64,000 nucleotides of DNA from JAYZDK01 sp964604165 (GTDB lineage Bacteria > Myxococcota_A > UBA796 > CAJQPC01): assembly GCA_964604165.1 (NCBI GenBank), contig CAZRYF010000012.1:1-64000 (forward strand), read 5' to 3'. The notes beneath the pieces are model-generated. The model was given only the letters and a program-made list of their open reading frames with translations. It was not told where the DNA came from and did not search any database. Each line of letters opens with the position of its first letter. Within the stretch, counting starts at the first letter, position 1. The translations under genes and the position numbers were made by a program. Of the stretch, positions 50,442 through 58,693 are shown piece after piece.

Positions 50442-52103
50442 TCAGAAAGTCGTGGTCAAGGAAAGTCGGCCCCCCTCAAAACCCGGAAGGTTGCGGCATT
50501 GGCCACCGGCGCAGCGGATGCCCGCCTTGTAGGCGCCGTAGAAAGCCTTCAGGGTGGTGGCCTCCGCGAGATGGGCCTGAAGCTCCAAAGCGCCGTACTG
50601 GGTTTCAGAAAGGTTGCCCTCGCTCGGAATGAGCGGGTTGTCACTGTAGTCGTTGTAGAGCACAAGCGTCCATGCCTCACTGGGGCGAATGCCCAAGGCA
50701 GTGCTGCTTTCGCTGAAGTCTGACTGCTGGTTGACATTGTCTCCCCAGGCAAAGCGCTGCGCGTCCACGATCAGCTCCCCGTGCCAGGGCCCCAGGGGAA
50801 AGTCCACAGCCACATCCACATGGGACAACACGTCGGCGCCATAGCCGTCGTCCCGAAGGTCCTGGCGCACGCCCCCATTGGCGATGCACTGGATGACATC
50901 GCCGAAATATTCCACACCCACGACTGGATGCACGATGGTCTCAGGGGCCCGGTTGAAGTGCAACCCTCCCAGCTCGTTGTCCCGGTGCACCCCCACAGAC
51001 AGAATGGGCGTGATCTTCTCCCAAATGGCCAGATCCACGCGCACGCGGCCACCGGCGATGTCGTTGGAATTCACCGCGGCCGCCGAGTCCTCGGTGATCA
51101 CGCGCTCATACTCCAAGGTCGGACCGCTCGTGATTTCGTAGCCTTCCAGGGAAGAAAAGGTGTTCACGCGCTCGGTCCCCTCGTAGCGCTTGGCCTCCAC
51201 CAGCACAGTGGCCACGCCCAGGTAAGCCGCAGTGGAGGCATAGAGGGCGCTCCCCAAGGTGGGAGCGTCTCCTCCATGAAGGTCTGAGTTGAAGTGGTGG
51301 AAGACATCCCCTTCCACAAACCAGTCCATCCCCCCGAGGCCGATCCACTCCAGGGTTCCCCCTGCCACCACCATGTCCAGAGGATCCGCGAGGCTCGCCG
51401 GTGCCTCCCAGATGTCGGTAGCCTCCCGGGCAAAGCGATAGGCCACGGAGTGCACCCCCACATTCGTGGGCCCCAGCGCGAACCTGTCCACCCGCATCCC
51501 CGCCACCAGGGTCTGGCGGTCCGGGCGCAAAAGGTAGTTGGGGTTGTCCTGTTGGACCTGCTGCTGGTTCGTCCAACCACCCGCCGCAGTGATCTCCCAG
51601 TCCCCCTGGGAGACGCCGGCCTGCGCGCCCCGAAGGGAGGTGTCCAGATCGATGTCCGTGTTTCGAACCAGGTTCACCGCCAACCCTCGCCCGAAGGAGA
51701 CATAGCCGTCCCCGACTTGCACATCTCCCCACCGGGTCTGCCGTCCCACCCAAAGCTTCTCCAAGGTGACATAGGCATCCGGAATGGGCGAGCGCAACCC
51801 CGTGGTCACCGGCTCGTGCTCATAGATCAGCACATCATCCAGGTAGTAGCGGTTGAGCATCAGCGCGAGCTGATCGACTTGGGCACCGATCGTCCAGGGG
51901 CCCTGGAGCCAGAGCAGATTGGTCCGACTGACCTCCTCCATGTAGTCCAGAAGGTTCGGTTGATCCTCAAAGCCTTCCAGAGGCTCTTCCGCCCGAAAGT
52001 AGCGAACCTCCAGGTCCTCCGACACCCCCAGGGAACCTTCTCCCAGGTCCATGGCCAAGCCAGGAGCACCGGCCAGAAACAAGGCCACAGCGGCAGAACT
52101 CAC
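50442..52103 (-). CDS. Outer-membrane beta-barrel protein (DUF6029-like)
   Basis: A 553-residue protein with a signal peptide (SSAAVALFLAGAPGLA) and many alternating beta-strands with aromatic girdles (VGDGYVSFGRGLAVNLVRN, WFVEGDVFHHFNSDLHGG, LVLYNDYSDNPL). It ends in Phe (GGRLSLTTTF), the usual outer-membrane insertion signal. A late CAGGQCRNLPGFEGG segment suggests DUF6029-like barrels. Its start overlaps the TlpA stop by four bases (ATGA), so a periplasmic thioredoxin and this Cys-containing barrel are co-made. Confidence 0.75.
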   Translation of the reverse strand: MSSAAVALFLAGAPGLAMDLGEGSLGVSEDLEVRYFRAEEPLEGFEDQPNLLDYMEEVSRTNLLWLQGPWTIGAQVDQLALMLNRYYLDDVLIYEHEPVTTGLRSPIPDAYVTLEKLWVGRQTRWGDVQVGDGYVSFGRGLAVNLVRNTDIDLDTSLRGAQAGVSQGDWEITAAGGWTNQQQVQQDNPNYLLRPDRQTLVAGMRVDRFALGPTNVGVHSVAYRFAREATDIWEAPASLADPLDMVVAGGTLEWIGLGGMDWFVEGDVFHHFNSDLHGGDAPTLGSALYASTAAYLGVATVLVEAKRYEGTERVNTFSSLEGYEITSGPTLEYERVITEDSAAAVNSNDIAGGRVRVDLAIWEKITPILSVGVHRDNELGGLHFNRAPETIVHPVVGVEYFGDVIQCIANGGVRQDLRDDGYGADVLSHVDVAVDFPLGPWHGELIVDAQRFAWGDNVNQQSDFSESSTALGIRPSEAWTLVLYNDYSDNPLIPSEGNLSETQYGALELQAHLAEATTLKAFYGAYKAGIRCAGGQCRNLPGFEGGRLSLTTTF

Positions 52104-52591
52104 TCCGAAGACCCGAGCAACGCCCTGACCTTGTCGCCAATCTCCTTCTCATCGCCCGGCACGTAGCCGGAGTGTCGCCAAACGATCTGTCCCTCTCGAT
52201 CAATCAACACCGCGTACGGAAGGACCTTCTGGGGGTTGTACAGGGTAATGGCGGCGGTCTCCCTGTCCAACACCACGGGAAATGTGTAGCGCTTGGACTT
52301 GATGTAGGGCTTGACCTTTGAGGCGGTGCGAGCCTCGTCAATGCTGATGGACAACACCACAAATCCCTGATCTCCCAGCTCTGTGTAGAGCTTTTGCAGG
52401 TGCGGCATGGCCACTTTGCAGGGACCACACCAGGTCGCCCAGAAGTCGAGCAACACCACTTTGCCCCGGTAGTCCGAGAGCTTGACGGGTTGGTTGTCGA
52501 GGTTCCGCAGCTGAAAGTCCGGTGCAGGTTCCGCGTGAACAGCGGTACCGAGTCCAAGAAGAAGACCAAAGAGTAGAAGGGCTCGTGGCAT
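52100..52591 (-). CDS. TlpA/ResA-like periplasmic thioredoxin
   Basis: A 163-residue protein: signal peptide MPRALLLFGLLLGLGTAVHA and a thioredoxin fold with active site WATWCGPCK. It reduces or isomerises periplasmic disulfides. The start at 52591 has GGAG upstream and directly opens the leader; 26 in-frame residues before it are discarded. It heads the minus-strand envelope operon (TlpA, beta-barrel, discoidin, VWA) and is divergent from the NtrC-type regulator. Confidence 0.92.
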   Translation of the reverse strand: MPRALLLFGLLLGLGTAVHAEPAPDFQLRNLDNQPVKLSDYRGKVVLLDFWATWCGPCKVAMPHLQKLYTELGDQGFVVLSISIDEARTASKVKPYIKSKRYTFPVVLDRETAAITLYNPQKVLPYAVLIDREGQIVWRHSGYVPGDEKEIGDKVRALLGSSE

Positions 52592-52627
52592 GTGGGCTCC
52601 AGGAGACGGCATGTGTGGCGTATTCGA

Positions 52628-52646
52628 TTGCCCCCCCCACGGGCAA
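52628..52646. promoter_or_regulatory. Inverted repeat between tlpA-like gene and regulator
   Basis: TTGCCC and GGGCAA form perfect six-base arms around seven bases in the 99-base divergent region. It could be an operator for one or both genes. No convincing -10/-35 pair was found on either strand. Confidence 0.35.
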
Positions 52647-52690
52647 CTGCGCCACGAGCGACGCACCATTGCGTGTTAGATTCGGCGCCC

Positions 52691-54049
52691 ATGAGGAAAC
52701 GGATCCTCATCATTGACGACGAGCCGAGCATACGCAAGGTGCTCTCCGCGCACTTGCAGGCGGACGGGTACGAGGTGGAGACCGCAGCGGACGGCGGGCA
52801 AGGCATCTCCAAGCTCCAAGAGTCGCTCTTTCACGCGGTGGTCACGGATCTGAAGATGCCGGGGATTGGAGGGCTGGAGGTACTCCACTGGGTGCGCAGC
52901 CAAGACCCTGGACTGCCAGTGGTGATCATCACAGCCCACGGCACGGTTGACTCAGCGGTGGAGGCCATCAAGCTGGGGGCCCACGACTACATCACCAAGC
53001 CCTTTGACCGGGAGGAGATGAAACTCATCCTGGAAAAGGCGGTGCGGACCGAGCAAAAACGCTCCCAGGACTTCTCCGGCCCAGACGGACGCTTTGACAT
53101 CATCGGCCGCACCCCCCGCATGGAGCAGGTCTTTCAGCTCATCGAAAAGGTAGCAGACTCCCCCACCACCGTCCTGGTCACCGGCGAATCAGGCACCGGC
53201 AAAGAGCTGGTGGCACGTGCGCTGCACGAGAATTCCTCCCGGGCAAAAAAGCCCTTTATCTCCGTCAACTGCGGCGCCATTCCGGAGACTCTCTTTGAGT
53301 CCGAGTTGTTCGGCCACGAAAAGGGAGCCTTCACCGGTGCCGTAGGCAGCCGCCCAGGCCGGTTTGAGCTGGCCGACGGCGGAACCCTTTTTCTGGACGA
53401 GGTGGGAGAGCTACCGCTGGACATGCAAGTCAAGCTCCTGCGGGTGCTCCAGGAGCGTACCTTTGAGCGGGTGGGAGGGGTTCGCACCATCGAGGTGGAT
53501 GTCCGCCTGGTGGCCTCCACCAACCGGGAGTTGGAACAAGAGGTTGAAGGGGGCACCTTTCGCCAGGACCTCTTCTACCGCCTGAATGTCATTCCAATCC
53601 AAGTTCCACCCTTGCGAGAGCGCACCGAAGACATCCCCCTCCTGGTCAGCCACTTTCTTGATCGCTTCAATACGCGCCTTGGACGAAACATCGAGACCGT
53701 CACTCCTGCTGCCCTGGAGTGGCTTGCCCAGTGGAAGTGGCCCGGCAACATCCGGGAGCTGGAAAACCTCATGGAGCGCCTGGTGCTCCTGTGCACCGGC
53801 GACCAGATCACCCTCGATGACCTGCCCGACTCCGGACCAGGAGCTGGAACCATTCTGTCGGAGTTGGACCGGGAAGAGCTGGGTCTCAAGGAGTATGTAC
53901 GGGCCCACACGGCAAAGCTCGAGCGCTCCCGCATTCAGGAAGTGCTGGAGACCGAGTCCAACAACGTGACTCGCGCCGCGAAGGCACTCGGGATTTCGAG
54001 AAAGAGCCTGCAAACAAAGATGAAGGACTACGGGCTGCGTGACACATAG
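52691..54049 (+). CDS. NtrC-family sigma-54-dependent response regulator
   Basis: A 452-residue enhancer-binding protein. The receiver domain holds phosphoacceptor Asp53 (VTDLKMPG), acidic pocket DDE (9-11) and KPFD. The AAA+ domain has Walker A GESGTGKE, the sigma-54 contact loop GAFTGA and Walker B LFLDEVGEL. The C-terminus is a Fis-type helix-turn-helix (NVTRAAKALGISRKSLQTKM). It starts at MRKRILIIDDE. No histidine kinase lies beside it, so it is an orphan regulator. It is a candidate activator for the sigma-54-type promoter at 36503, but that is inference. Confidence 0.95.
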   Translation: MRKRILIIDDEPSIRKVLSAHLQADGYEVETAADGGQGISKLQESLFHAVVTDLKMPGIGGLEVLHWVRSQDPGLPVVIITAHGTVDSAVEAIKLGAHDYITKPFDREEMKLILEKAVRTEQKRSQDFSGPDGRFDIIGRTPRMEQVFQLIEKVADSPTTVLVTGESGTGKELVARALHENSSRAKKPFISVNCGAIPETLFESELFGHEKGAFTGAVGSRPGRFELADGGTLFLDEVGELPLDMQVKLLRVLQERTFERVGGVRTIEVDVRLVASTNRELEQEVEGGTFRQDLFYRLNVIPIQVPPLRERTEDIPLLVSHFLDRFNTRLGRNIETVTPAALEWLAQWKWPGNIRELENLMERLVLLCTGDQITLDDLPDSGPGAGTILSELDREELGLKEYVRAHTAKLERSRIQEVLETESNNVTRAAKALGISRKSLQTKMKDYGLRDT

Positions 54050-54051
54050 TC

Positions 54052-54080
54052 GGCGCTGCTCTTGACCGGTCGGCAGCGCC
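54052..54080 (+). terminator. Hairpin after the regulator gene
   Basis: GGCGCTGC and GCAGCGCC are perfect eight-base arms with a 13-base loop, two bases after the regulator stop. There is no T-run directly after it, only CTACTCTCTCTT, so termination efficiency is uncertain. A TTGACC inside the loop could also be a -35 element. Confidence 0.4.
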
Positions 54081-54098
54081 TGCCTACTCTCTCTTGCG

Positions 54099-55103
54099 AT
54101 GCTCACACTTCTCCTGGCCCCGTCCGCCCTCGCCGCCGAGTTGACCACCTTGCCTCCGGCCATGACCGGAGATGCTTCCCTGTCGTATCGAACGAACCAG
54201 TCTCACCTGGTGCTGGAGGAAGCCGGCACACCCGTGGGGGGGGTACTGGAAGCCGACCATGTCATCACCGTAGGGGGAGTCTTCAGCGTGTTGGAGGATC
54301 TGGCGGTGGCTCTCGAGATTCCCATTCATCCCCTCTCCCGAATCTCCTACACGGAGAGCCACCTCATGGGCTGGGATCCCACCCGAGAGGAGGGCACATA
54401 CGTAGGCGGCGATCTGGAGAGTGCATCCAGCTTGGAAGGCAGGGGGTTGGACGGTATCTGGCTGGGGATCCGGGGAACCCCCTTGTCGGAAGCCCGCGGC
54501 CAACAAGCCACCTGGCTGTTGGACCTCTCCTTTCGAACGCCCCACGCCTCCAAGAACTTCTGGGTCGGTGCCAACAAGTCCCGGGGGGCAGGCGTGGGCG
54601 CTGCAGCCCAGAGACTGACCGCCACATTCGCCACAACCCGTGGTGCAGCGCACCCCTACCTTCAGACGGTCTTGCTGCGACAAGGCTCGGTAGAGGTGGA
54701 ACTGGACGATGGGACCTTCACGGTGCAGCCGGAGAAGGCTGCCCTCATGAGCGCTGGCACCGAGTTCTTCCACTACGAGGACGCTGCAAGCGGCAACGAG
54801 ATCCACAGCGACTTTTCCTTGGGATTCGGCTACCACACGGATGCCACCTACCCCTCCGGGACCTGGCTGCCTGACGTGCTCCCTGCCACCGCAGGACAGA
54901 CCACATTGAAGGGAGAGCACACCAGCGTCTCCGGCACCGCAGGGCTGATCTGGCGCTTCCTTCCCGATGCAAAGATGGCGCTCCATGGCGGCATGAAGTG
55001 GCTCTCTCCCACCCGGGTGGAGGCGCCCTACCCCATCTATACAGACGCCAGCGGCTTTGCCTGGAACGTCAACGTGGGCGTCACCTACGAGATTCGACCG
55101 TAG
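54099..55103 (+). CDS. Putative outer-membrane beta-barrel protein
   Basis: A 334-residue exported protein with a short signal peptide (MLTLLLAPSALAAE) and many amphipathic strands (DLAVALEIPIH, TWLLDLSFRTPHAS, SDFSLGFGYHTDATYP, WNVNVGVTYEI) and Gly/aromatic turns, as in porin-like barrels. It ends in RP rather than Phe. Family unknown. It sits just after the NtrC-type gene on the same strand. Its end overlaps rsmI tail to tail by 23 bases. Confidence 0.65.
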   Translation: MLTLLLAPSALAAELTTLPPAMTGDASLSYRTNQSHLVLEEAGTPVGGVLEADHVITVGGVFSVLEDLAVALEIPIHPLSRISYTESHLMGWDPTREEGTYVGGDLESASSLEGRGLDGIWLGIRGTPLSEARGQQATWLLDLSFRTPHASKNFWVGANKSRGAGVGAAAQRLTATFATTRGAAHPYLQTVLLRQGSVEVELDDGTFTVQPEKAALMSAGTEFFHYEDAASGNEIHSDFSLGFGYHTDATYPSGTWLPDVLPATAGQTTLKGEHTSVSGTAGLIWRFLPDAKMALHGGMKWLSPTRVEAPYPIYTDASGFAWNVNVGVTYEIRP

Positions 55104-55908
55104 GTTCCTTCTCGGACTCCAACGCGAGAAGCCGCTGGTAGGCCTCGCGTTTTGACACCCCCCAACGCTCGGCCAAGGCCGCAGCGATGGAGCGCAAGTC
55201 CGTCCCGGGTTCCACAGCTTCTCTCTTCGGCGAGAGCCCCGGACCGATCACCAGGGTGACCTCCCCCTTGATCTCCTGCCGGGACCGAAGTTCATCCAAA
55301 AGTGCCTGAACAGGCAGCATCAGCACCTCCTCGTGGCGCTTCGTAAGCTCCCGACAGAGGCAGACCCATCGATCCGGAAGTTCATCGGCCAGGATCCCAA
55401 CCAATGCCACCACCCGGCGAGGCGACTCATAGAGGACCAGTGTGCCCGGCAAGGCAGCGTAGAGACGAACCCAGCGCCGGGTGGGCCCAGGTTTGCGGGG
55501 GGGGAACCCCAGAAAGTGAAAGGGGTTGGGTGGCAACCCGGACACAGAGATCGCACAAGCCACCGCCGAGGGACCCGGCACCGCGTGTACCGACAGTCCC
55601 CGCTCGTGACAGGCCCTTGCGAGCTCCACCCCGGGGTCTGACACGGCAGGCATGCCGGCATCGCTGACAAGAACCACCTTCTCACCCGCCTCGATCCGTT
55701 CCAACAGGGGTCGGAGATTTCGCTCCTGTTCATGGCCCCGGTAGCGCTCGATGCGCGGCGCTGGAATGCCCAGCGCCGAGAAGAGCTTGCGGGTGACCCG
55801 CGTATCCTCTGCTGCGACCAGGTCCGCCGCCTCCAGGACTTCCCGCGTCCGCACGCTCACGTCTGACAGGTTGCCAATTGGGGTTCCCAGGACAAAAAGC
55901 GGCATCAA
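55081..55908 (-). CDS. rsmI: 16S rRNA (cytidine-1402-2'-O)-methyltransferase RsmI
   Basis: A 275-residue SAM-dependent tetrapyrrole-methylase-fold enzyme. Signatures: LGTPIGNLSD, VAAEDTRVTRKL, SDAGMPAVSDPG, VPGPSAVACA and YESPRRV, followed by LCRELTKRHEE. It methylates C1402 in the ribosomal decoding site. Two starting Met codons are adjacent. It abuts yraN, the last of the rpsP operon genes. Confidence 0.95.
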   Translation of the reverse strand: MMPLFVLGTPIGNLSDVSVRTREVLEAADLVAAEDTRVTRKLFSALGIPAPRIERYRGHEQERNLRPLLERIEAGEKVVLVSDAGMPAVSDPGVELARACHERGLSVHAVPGPSAVACAISVSGLPPNPFHFLGFPPRKPGPTRRWVRLYAALPGTLVLYESPRRVVALVGILADELPDRWVCLCRELTKRHEEVLMLPVQALLDELRSRQEIKGEVTLVIGPGLSPKREAVEPGTDLRSIAAALAERWGVSKREAYQRLLALESEKEPTVESRR

Positions 55909-56265
55909 TCAGACCGGGTCATCCAGCCATTCAATCTGCCACCCATTCTCTGTCACCTGGACCATGGCCACCGCAAGACAGGCCTCCCGCACTGGCTCGG
56001 CCCGCTGATCCAACCAGAGCTCGGCCGCGCGGGAGATTCGAGCCACCTTTCTGTCATCCACAGCCTCCAGGCCCACAGGGTCATCAGCAGCCCTCAGCTT
56101 GACCTCCACAAACCGGATGCAGCCCCCCTGCTCCACGATCAGGTCCACCTCTGCGCCGGCACCTGTCCAGCGCCTCTCCAGCACGGACCAACCCCGCTCT
56201 TGCAGGTATACGCCAACCGCATCTTCCGCGGCGAGTCCGGCCTCGAAGGCGGCCCGCCGGTCCAC
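55909..56265 (-). CDS. yraN: YraN family (UPF0102) endonuclease-fold protein
   Basis: A 118-residue protein: FEAGLAAEDAVGVYLQERGW, then AEVDLI and FVEVKLR, matching the PD-(D/E)xK-like motif of YraN (GEiDLI, VFVEVK) with the Gly replaced by Ala. The true function is unknown; a Holliday-junction-resolvase-like nuclease fold is accepted. It lies between rplS and rsmI with 3-base and 0-base gaps. Confidence 0.9.
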   Translation of the reverse strand: MDRRAAFEAGLAAEDAVGVYLQERGWSVLERRWTGAGAEVDLIVEQGGCIRFVEVKLRAADDPVGLEAVDDRKVARISRAAELWLDQRAEPVREACLAVAMVQVTENGWQIEWLDDPV

Positions 56266-56268
56266 GAA

Positions 56269-56634
56269 TCAGGCCTTGGTCTTGTTGGACCTGACTTCCA
56301 CCAGGCGGGCCTTCTTGCCTCGCAGCTTGCGGAGGTAGTACAGCTTGGCTCGGCGCACCTGGTGGCGGCTCTTGATTTCGATCTTTTCCACCACAGGAGC
56401 GTGAATGGGAAAAATCCGCTCCACGCCGATCCCGTTGGAGATCTTGCGCACTGTGATGGTGGCCCGGGGTCCGCCATTCTTCATGGCAATGACCGTTCCC
56501 TCGAACACCTGGATACGGGTCTTGGCCCCCTCCTTGATGCGCACGTGGACTCGCACGGTATCTCCGGCCCGGATGGCCGGGTTGTCCGAATCCGCAACAA
56601 GGGACTTCTCGATTTCAGCAATATGGGTCGTCAT
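56269..56634 (-). CDS. rplS: 50S ribosomal protein L19
   Basis: A 121-residue ribosomal protein at the 30S-50S interface. MTTHIAEIEKSLV is the usual N-terminus, GDTVRVHVRIKEG, RIQVFEGTVI and VRRAKLYYLRKLRGKKAR are conserved. I start at 56634; 22 upstream in-frame residues are not family-like. It lies 107 bases after trmD in the operon; that gap holds no gene. Confidence 0.97.
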   Translation of the reverse strand: MTTHIAEIEKSLVADSDNPAIRAGDTVRVHVRIKEGAKTRIQVFEGTVIAMKNGGPRATITVRKISNGIGVERIFPIHAPVVEKIEIKSRHQVRRAKLYYLRKLRGKKARLVEVRSNKTKA

Positions 56635-56741
56635 GGCGATCTGCCTCGAATCGGGCCTGGGGACGAGGACGCCCGGCCAGCCCGGTTGAACCGCCCGCAA
56701 CTAACGGTTGGACGGAGGCTCCGCAACCCAGAATCCGCTTG

Positions 56742-57440
56742 CTATTCCGAGGAATCCCCGCGTTTCTCTCCTGAAGGCCCCAGGAGATCCGGGCGCCGCT
56801 GCCGCGTCCGCTCCACCGACGCACGGGATCGCCACGCCGCGATGGCCCCGTGATCCCCCGATGCAAGCACCTCCGGCACGCTTTGGCCCTCGAATTCCGC
56901 AGGCCGCGTGTACTGGGGATACTCCAGCAACCCTTGGGAAAAAGACTCATCACGGGCGCTTTCCGGGTTCCCCAGCACTCCCGGGAGCAGCCGGGCCACA
57001 CTGTCCACCACCACCAACGCCGGCAGCTCCCCTCCTGTCAGCACATAGTCCCCGATTGAAATCTCCTGGTCGACAAAGCTGCGCACCCTCTCATCCACCC
57101 CCTCGTAGTGACCACAGAGAAGGACCAGGTGATCTTTCTGGGCAAGAGAGCCCGCTTCCTCCTGTGTCAGTGTCGTTCCTCCTGGTCCGAGCAACACCAC
57201 GTGGCTCTTGTCTCGTCGCACCGCACGAAGAGCACGCACCATCACATCCACCTTCATGACCATGCCAGCCCCACCGCCGTAGGGGGTGTCATCCACCTGG
57301 CGGTGGCGCCCCTCCGCGTGATCCCGGATGTCGTGCACACGAACCGTCAGGTTGCCCGCCCGCTGCGCCCGTCCCAAAATGGAGTGTTCCAAAGGAGAGC
57401 GGACCAGTTCCGGGTGCAGGGTCAGGAGCTCGACTTCCAC
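56742..57440 (-). CDS. trmD: tRNA (guanine-37-N1)-methyltransferase TrmD
   Basis: A 232-residue SAM enzyme with the deep trefoil knot: VDDTPYGGGAGM, LCGHYEGVDERV and the GDYVLTGGELPALV motif. It modifies G37 next to the anticodon. The GTG at 57440 has GGAGG five bases before it. It overlaps the end of rimM by 19 bases. The protein's C-terminus is charged (RQRRPDLLG). Confidence 0.96.
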   Translation of the reverse strand: MEVELLTLHPELVRSPLEHSILGRAQRAGNLTVRVHDIRDHAEGRHRQVDDTPYGGGAGMVMKVDVMVRALRAVRRDKSHVVLLGPGGTTLTQEEAGSLAQKDHLVLLCGHYEGVDERVRSFVDQEISIGDYVLTGGELPALVVVDSVARLLPGVLGNPESARDESFSQGLLEYPQYTRPAEFEGQSVPEVLASGDHGAIAAWRSRASVERTRQRRPDLLGPSGEKRGDSSE

Positions 57441-57964
57441 CCGTCCTCCGTTACCACCAACTCGCCAGCCGCGAGGTCCACATTCACCACCAGAGTCGCA
57501 AGAGCGGGTACGAAGTACTCCCCATCTTCCCCTTGCACGATCCACAAGTCCACGGGTCCGGCATCCTGAATCTCCGTCAGTACCCCCACCACGTCACCGC
57601 CTTCCAAGCGAACGGAGAGCCCCAACAGCTGGTGGTGGTAGTAGACGCCGTCCTCGGTTTCCGGCAGCTCCGCCTTGGCAAGGACCATCTCGCTGCCCAT
57701 TGCGGCCCGTGCCCCTTCTCGATTCGCGACACCCTCGATGGTCCCCAACACGCGCCCCCCTGCACCACCACGGGAGCGAATGTGCGCCTCACGGCGATGC
57801 CCGTCGGCGTCCACGAGGGTGAGCAAACGCCCCCCCTTCAACAGGTCTGACTCCCGGTTGTGCATGTGAAGACGCACTTCCCCGGAGGTACCAAACACAC
57901 CGACAATCCAGCCAAGGCTTACCTCGTCCGGGCGTGCACTACTCTTCTTCCGAGGCCCCGCCAT
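57422..57964 (-). CDS. rimM: 16S rRNA processing protein RimM
   Basis: A 180-residue protein: LGWIVGVFGTSGEVRL (the usual GxIxxxhGxxGxv start), LTLVDADGHRR, and a PRC-barrel C-terminus (YYHHQLLGLSVRLEGGDVVG ... YFVPAL). It helps 30S head maturation. The start ATG 57964 lies inside the end of khpA (26-base overlap); the upstream frame is that gene's shadow. Confidence 0.94.
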   Translation of the reverse strand: MAGPRKKSSARPDEVSLGWIVGVFGTSGEVRLHMHNRESDLLKGGRLLTLVDADGHRREAHIRSRGGAGGRVLGTIEGVANREGARAAMGSEMVLAKAELPETEDGVYYHHQLLGLSVRLEGGDVVGVLTEIQDAGPVDLWIVQGEDGEYFVPALATLVVNVDLAAGELVVTEDGWKSSS

Positions 57965-58190
57965 GGACGTCAACCATTTCGAGGGTCGTCTTGCGGCTTC
58001 CAGAGGCAGCATCCAGCACCGCGCGAATGTGCTGCATGGTCTCGCCATCCGTTCCGATGACCAGGTCCTTGTCCACCGGATTCACGTACAGCTCCAACAA
58101 GGTGGAAGAATCCTTGGAAAGCGACCGCACCCGAACATCATCCGGGTGGTCCACGAGTCCCTGCACGATGAAGTTGATCAGGGATTCCAT
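57939..58190 (-). CDS. khpA: KH-domain RNA-binding protein KhpA
   Basis: An 83-residue RNA-binding protein found between rpsP and rimM in many bacteria. LINFIVQGLVDHPDDVRV is the KhpA start, and IGTDGETMQHIRAVL is the GxxG-type loop and helix, with GTDG in place of the usual GKQG. It has an acidic tail. Three bases separate it from rpsP. Confidence 0.9.
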   Translation of the reverse strand: MESLINFIVQGLVDHPDDVRVRSLSKDSSTLLELYVNPVDKDLVIGTDGETMQHIRAVLDAASGSRKTTLEMVDVHGGASEEE

Positions 58191-58193
58191 GGC

Positions 58194-58604
58194 CTACTCC
58201 TCTCCTGCAGCAGCAACTTCTTCTTCCTCGGCGGGAGCTTCCTCGGCGGGGGCTTCCTCGGCGGGGGCTTCCTCGGCGGGGGCTTCCTCGGCGGGGGCCG
58301 CCTCGACAGGCTCCTCCGCCACGGGGGCCGGGGCCGCAGGCGCTTCCGGTGCTGCCACCATCAACTCGGGGTTTCGAGCCTTCTCAATCAGGCTGGCCAC
58401 CGTCTCTGACGGCTGCGCTCCCACACCCAACCAATAGTCCACCCGTTCCAGGTTCAGCTTGAGGTCGTACGGGTTCCTCATGGGGTCGTAGTGCCCAAGC
58501 TGCTCGATATAGCGACCATCACGAGGGCTACGGGAATCCGCCGCGACAATGCGGTAGAACGGGCGCTTCTTGGCACCCAGACGGGTCATACGCAGGCGAA
58601 CCAT
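58194..58604 (-). CDS. rpsP: 30S ribosomal protein S16 with Ala/Glu/Pro tail
   Basis: A 136-residue S16. The first 80 residues are normal (VRLRMTRLGAKKRPFYRIVAAD, DGRYIEQLGHYDP, VDYWLGVGAQPSETV). A tail of about 55 residues follows, built from repeats of EEAPA (15-base units between about 58223 and 58300). Such acidic S16 extensions occur in some deltaproteobacteria. AAAGGA precedes the ATG. It is the first gene of the operon rpsP-khpA-rimM-trmD-rplS-yraN-rsmI. Confidence 0.97.
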   Translation of the reverse strand: MVRLRMTRLGAKKRPFYRIVAADSRSPRDGRYIEQLGHYDPMRNPYDLKLNLERVDYWLGVGAQPSETVASLIEKARNPELMVAAPEAPAAPAPVAEEPVEAAPAEEAPAEEAPAEEAPAEEAPAEEEEVAAAGEE

Positions 58605-58649
58605 TTGAAATCCTTTGGGTTGGCTTGGCTCCGCAAGGGAACCGGCCCC

Positions 58650-58680
58650 GCCGGATATCCGGCCTGCATTCCCCCGTCAA
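58650..58680 (-). promoter_or_regulatory. rpsP promoter with overlapping palindrome
   Basis: On the minus strand, TTGACG (58680-58675) and TATCCG (58657-58652) are 17 bases apart, 47 bases before the rpsP start. A perfect 14-base palindrome, GCCGGATATCCGGC (58650-58663), covers the -10. It could be an operator, and its core equals the joined ends of the repeat elements in this window. Confidence 0.45.
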
Positions 58681-58693
58681 GCCGCTGAAACCC

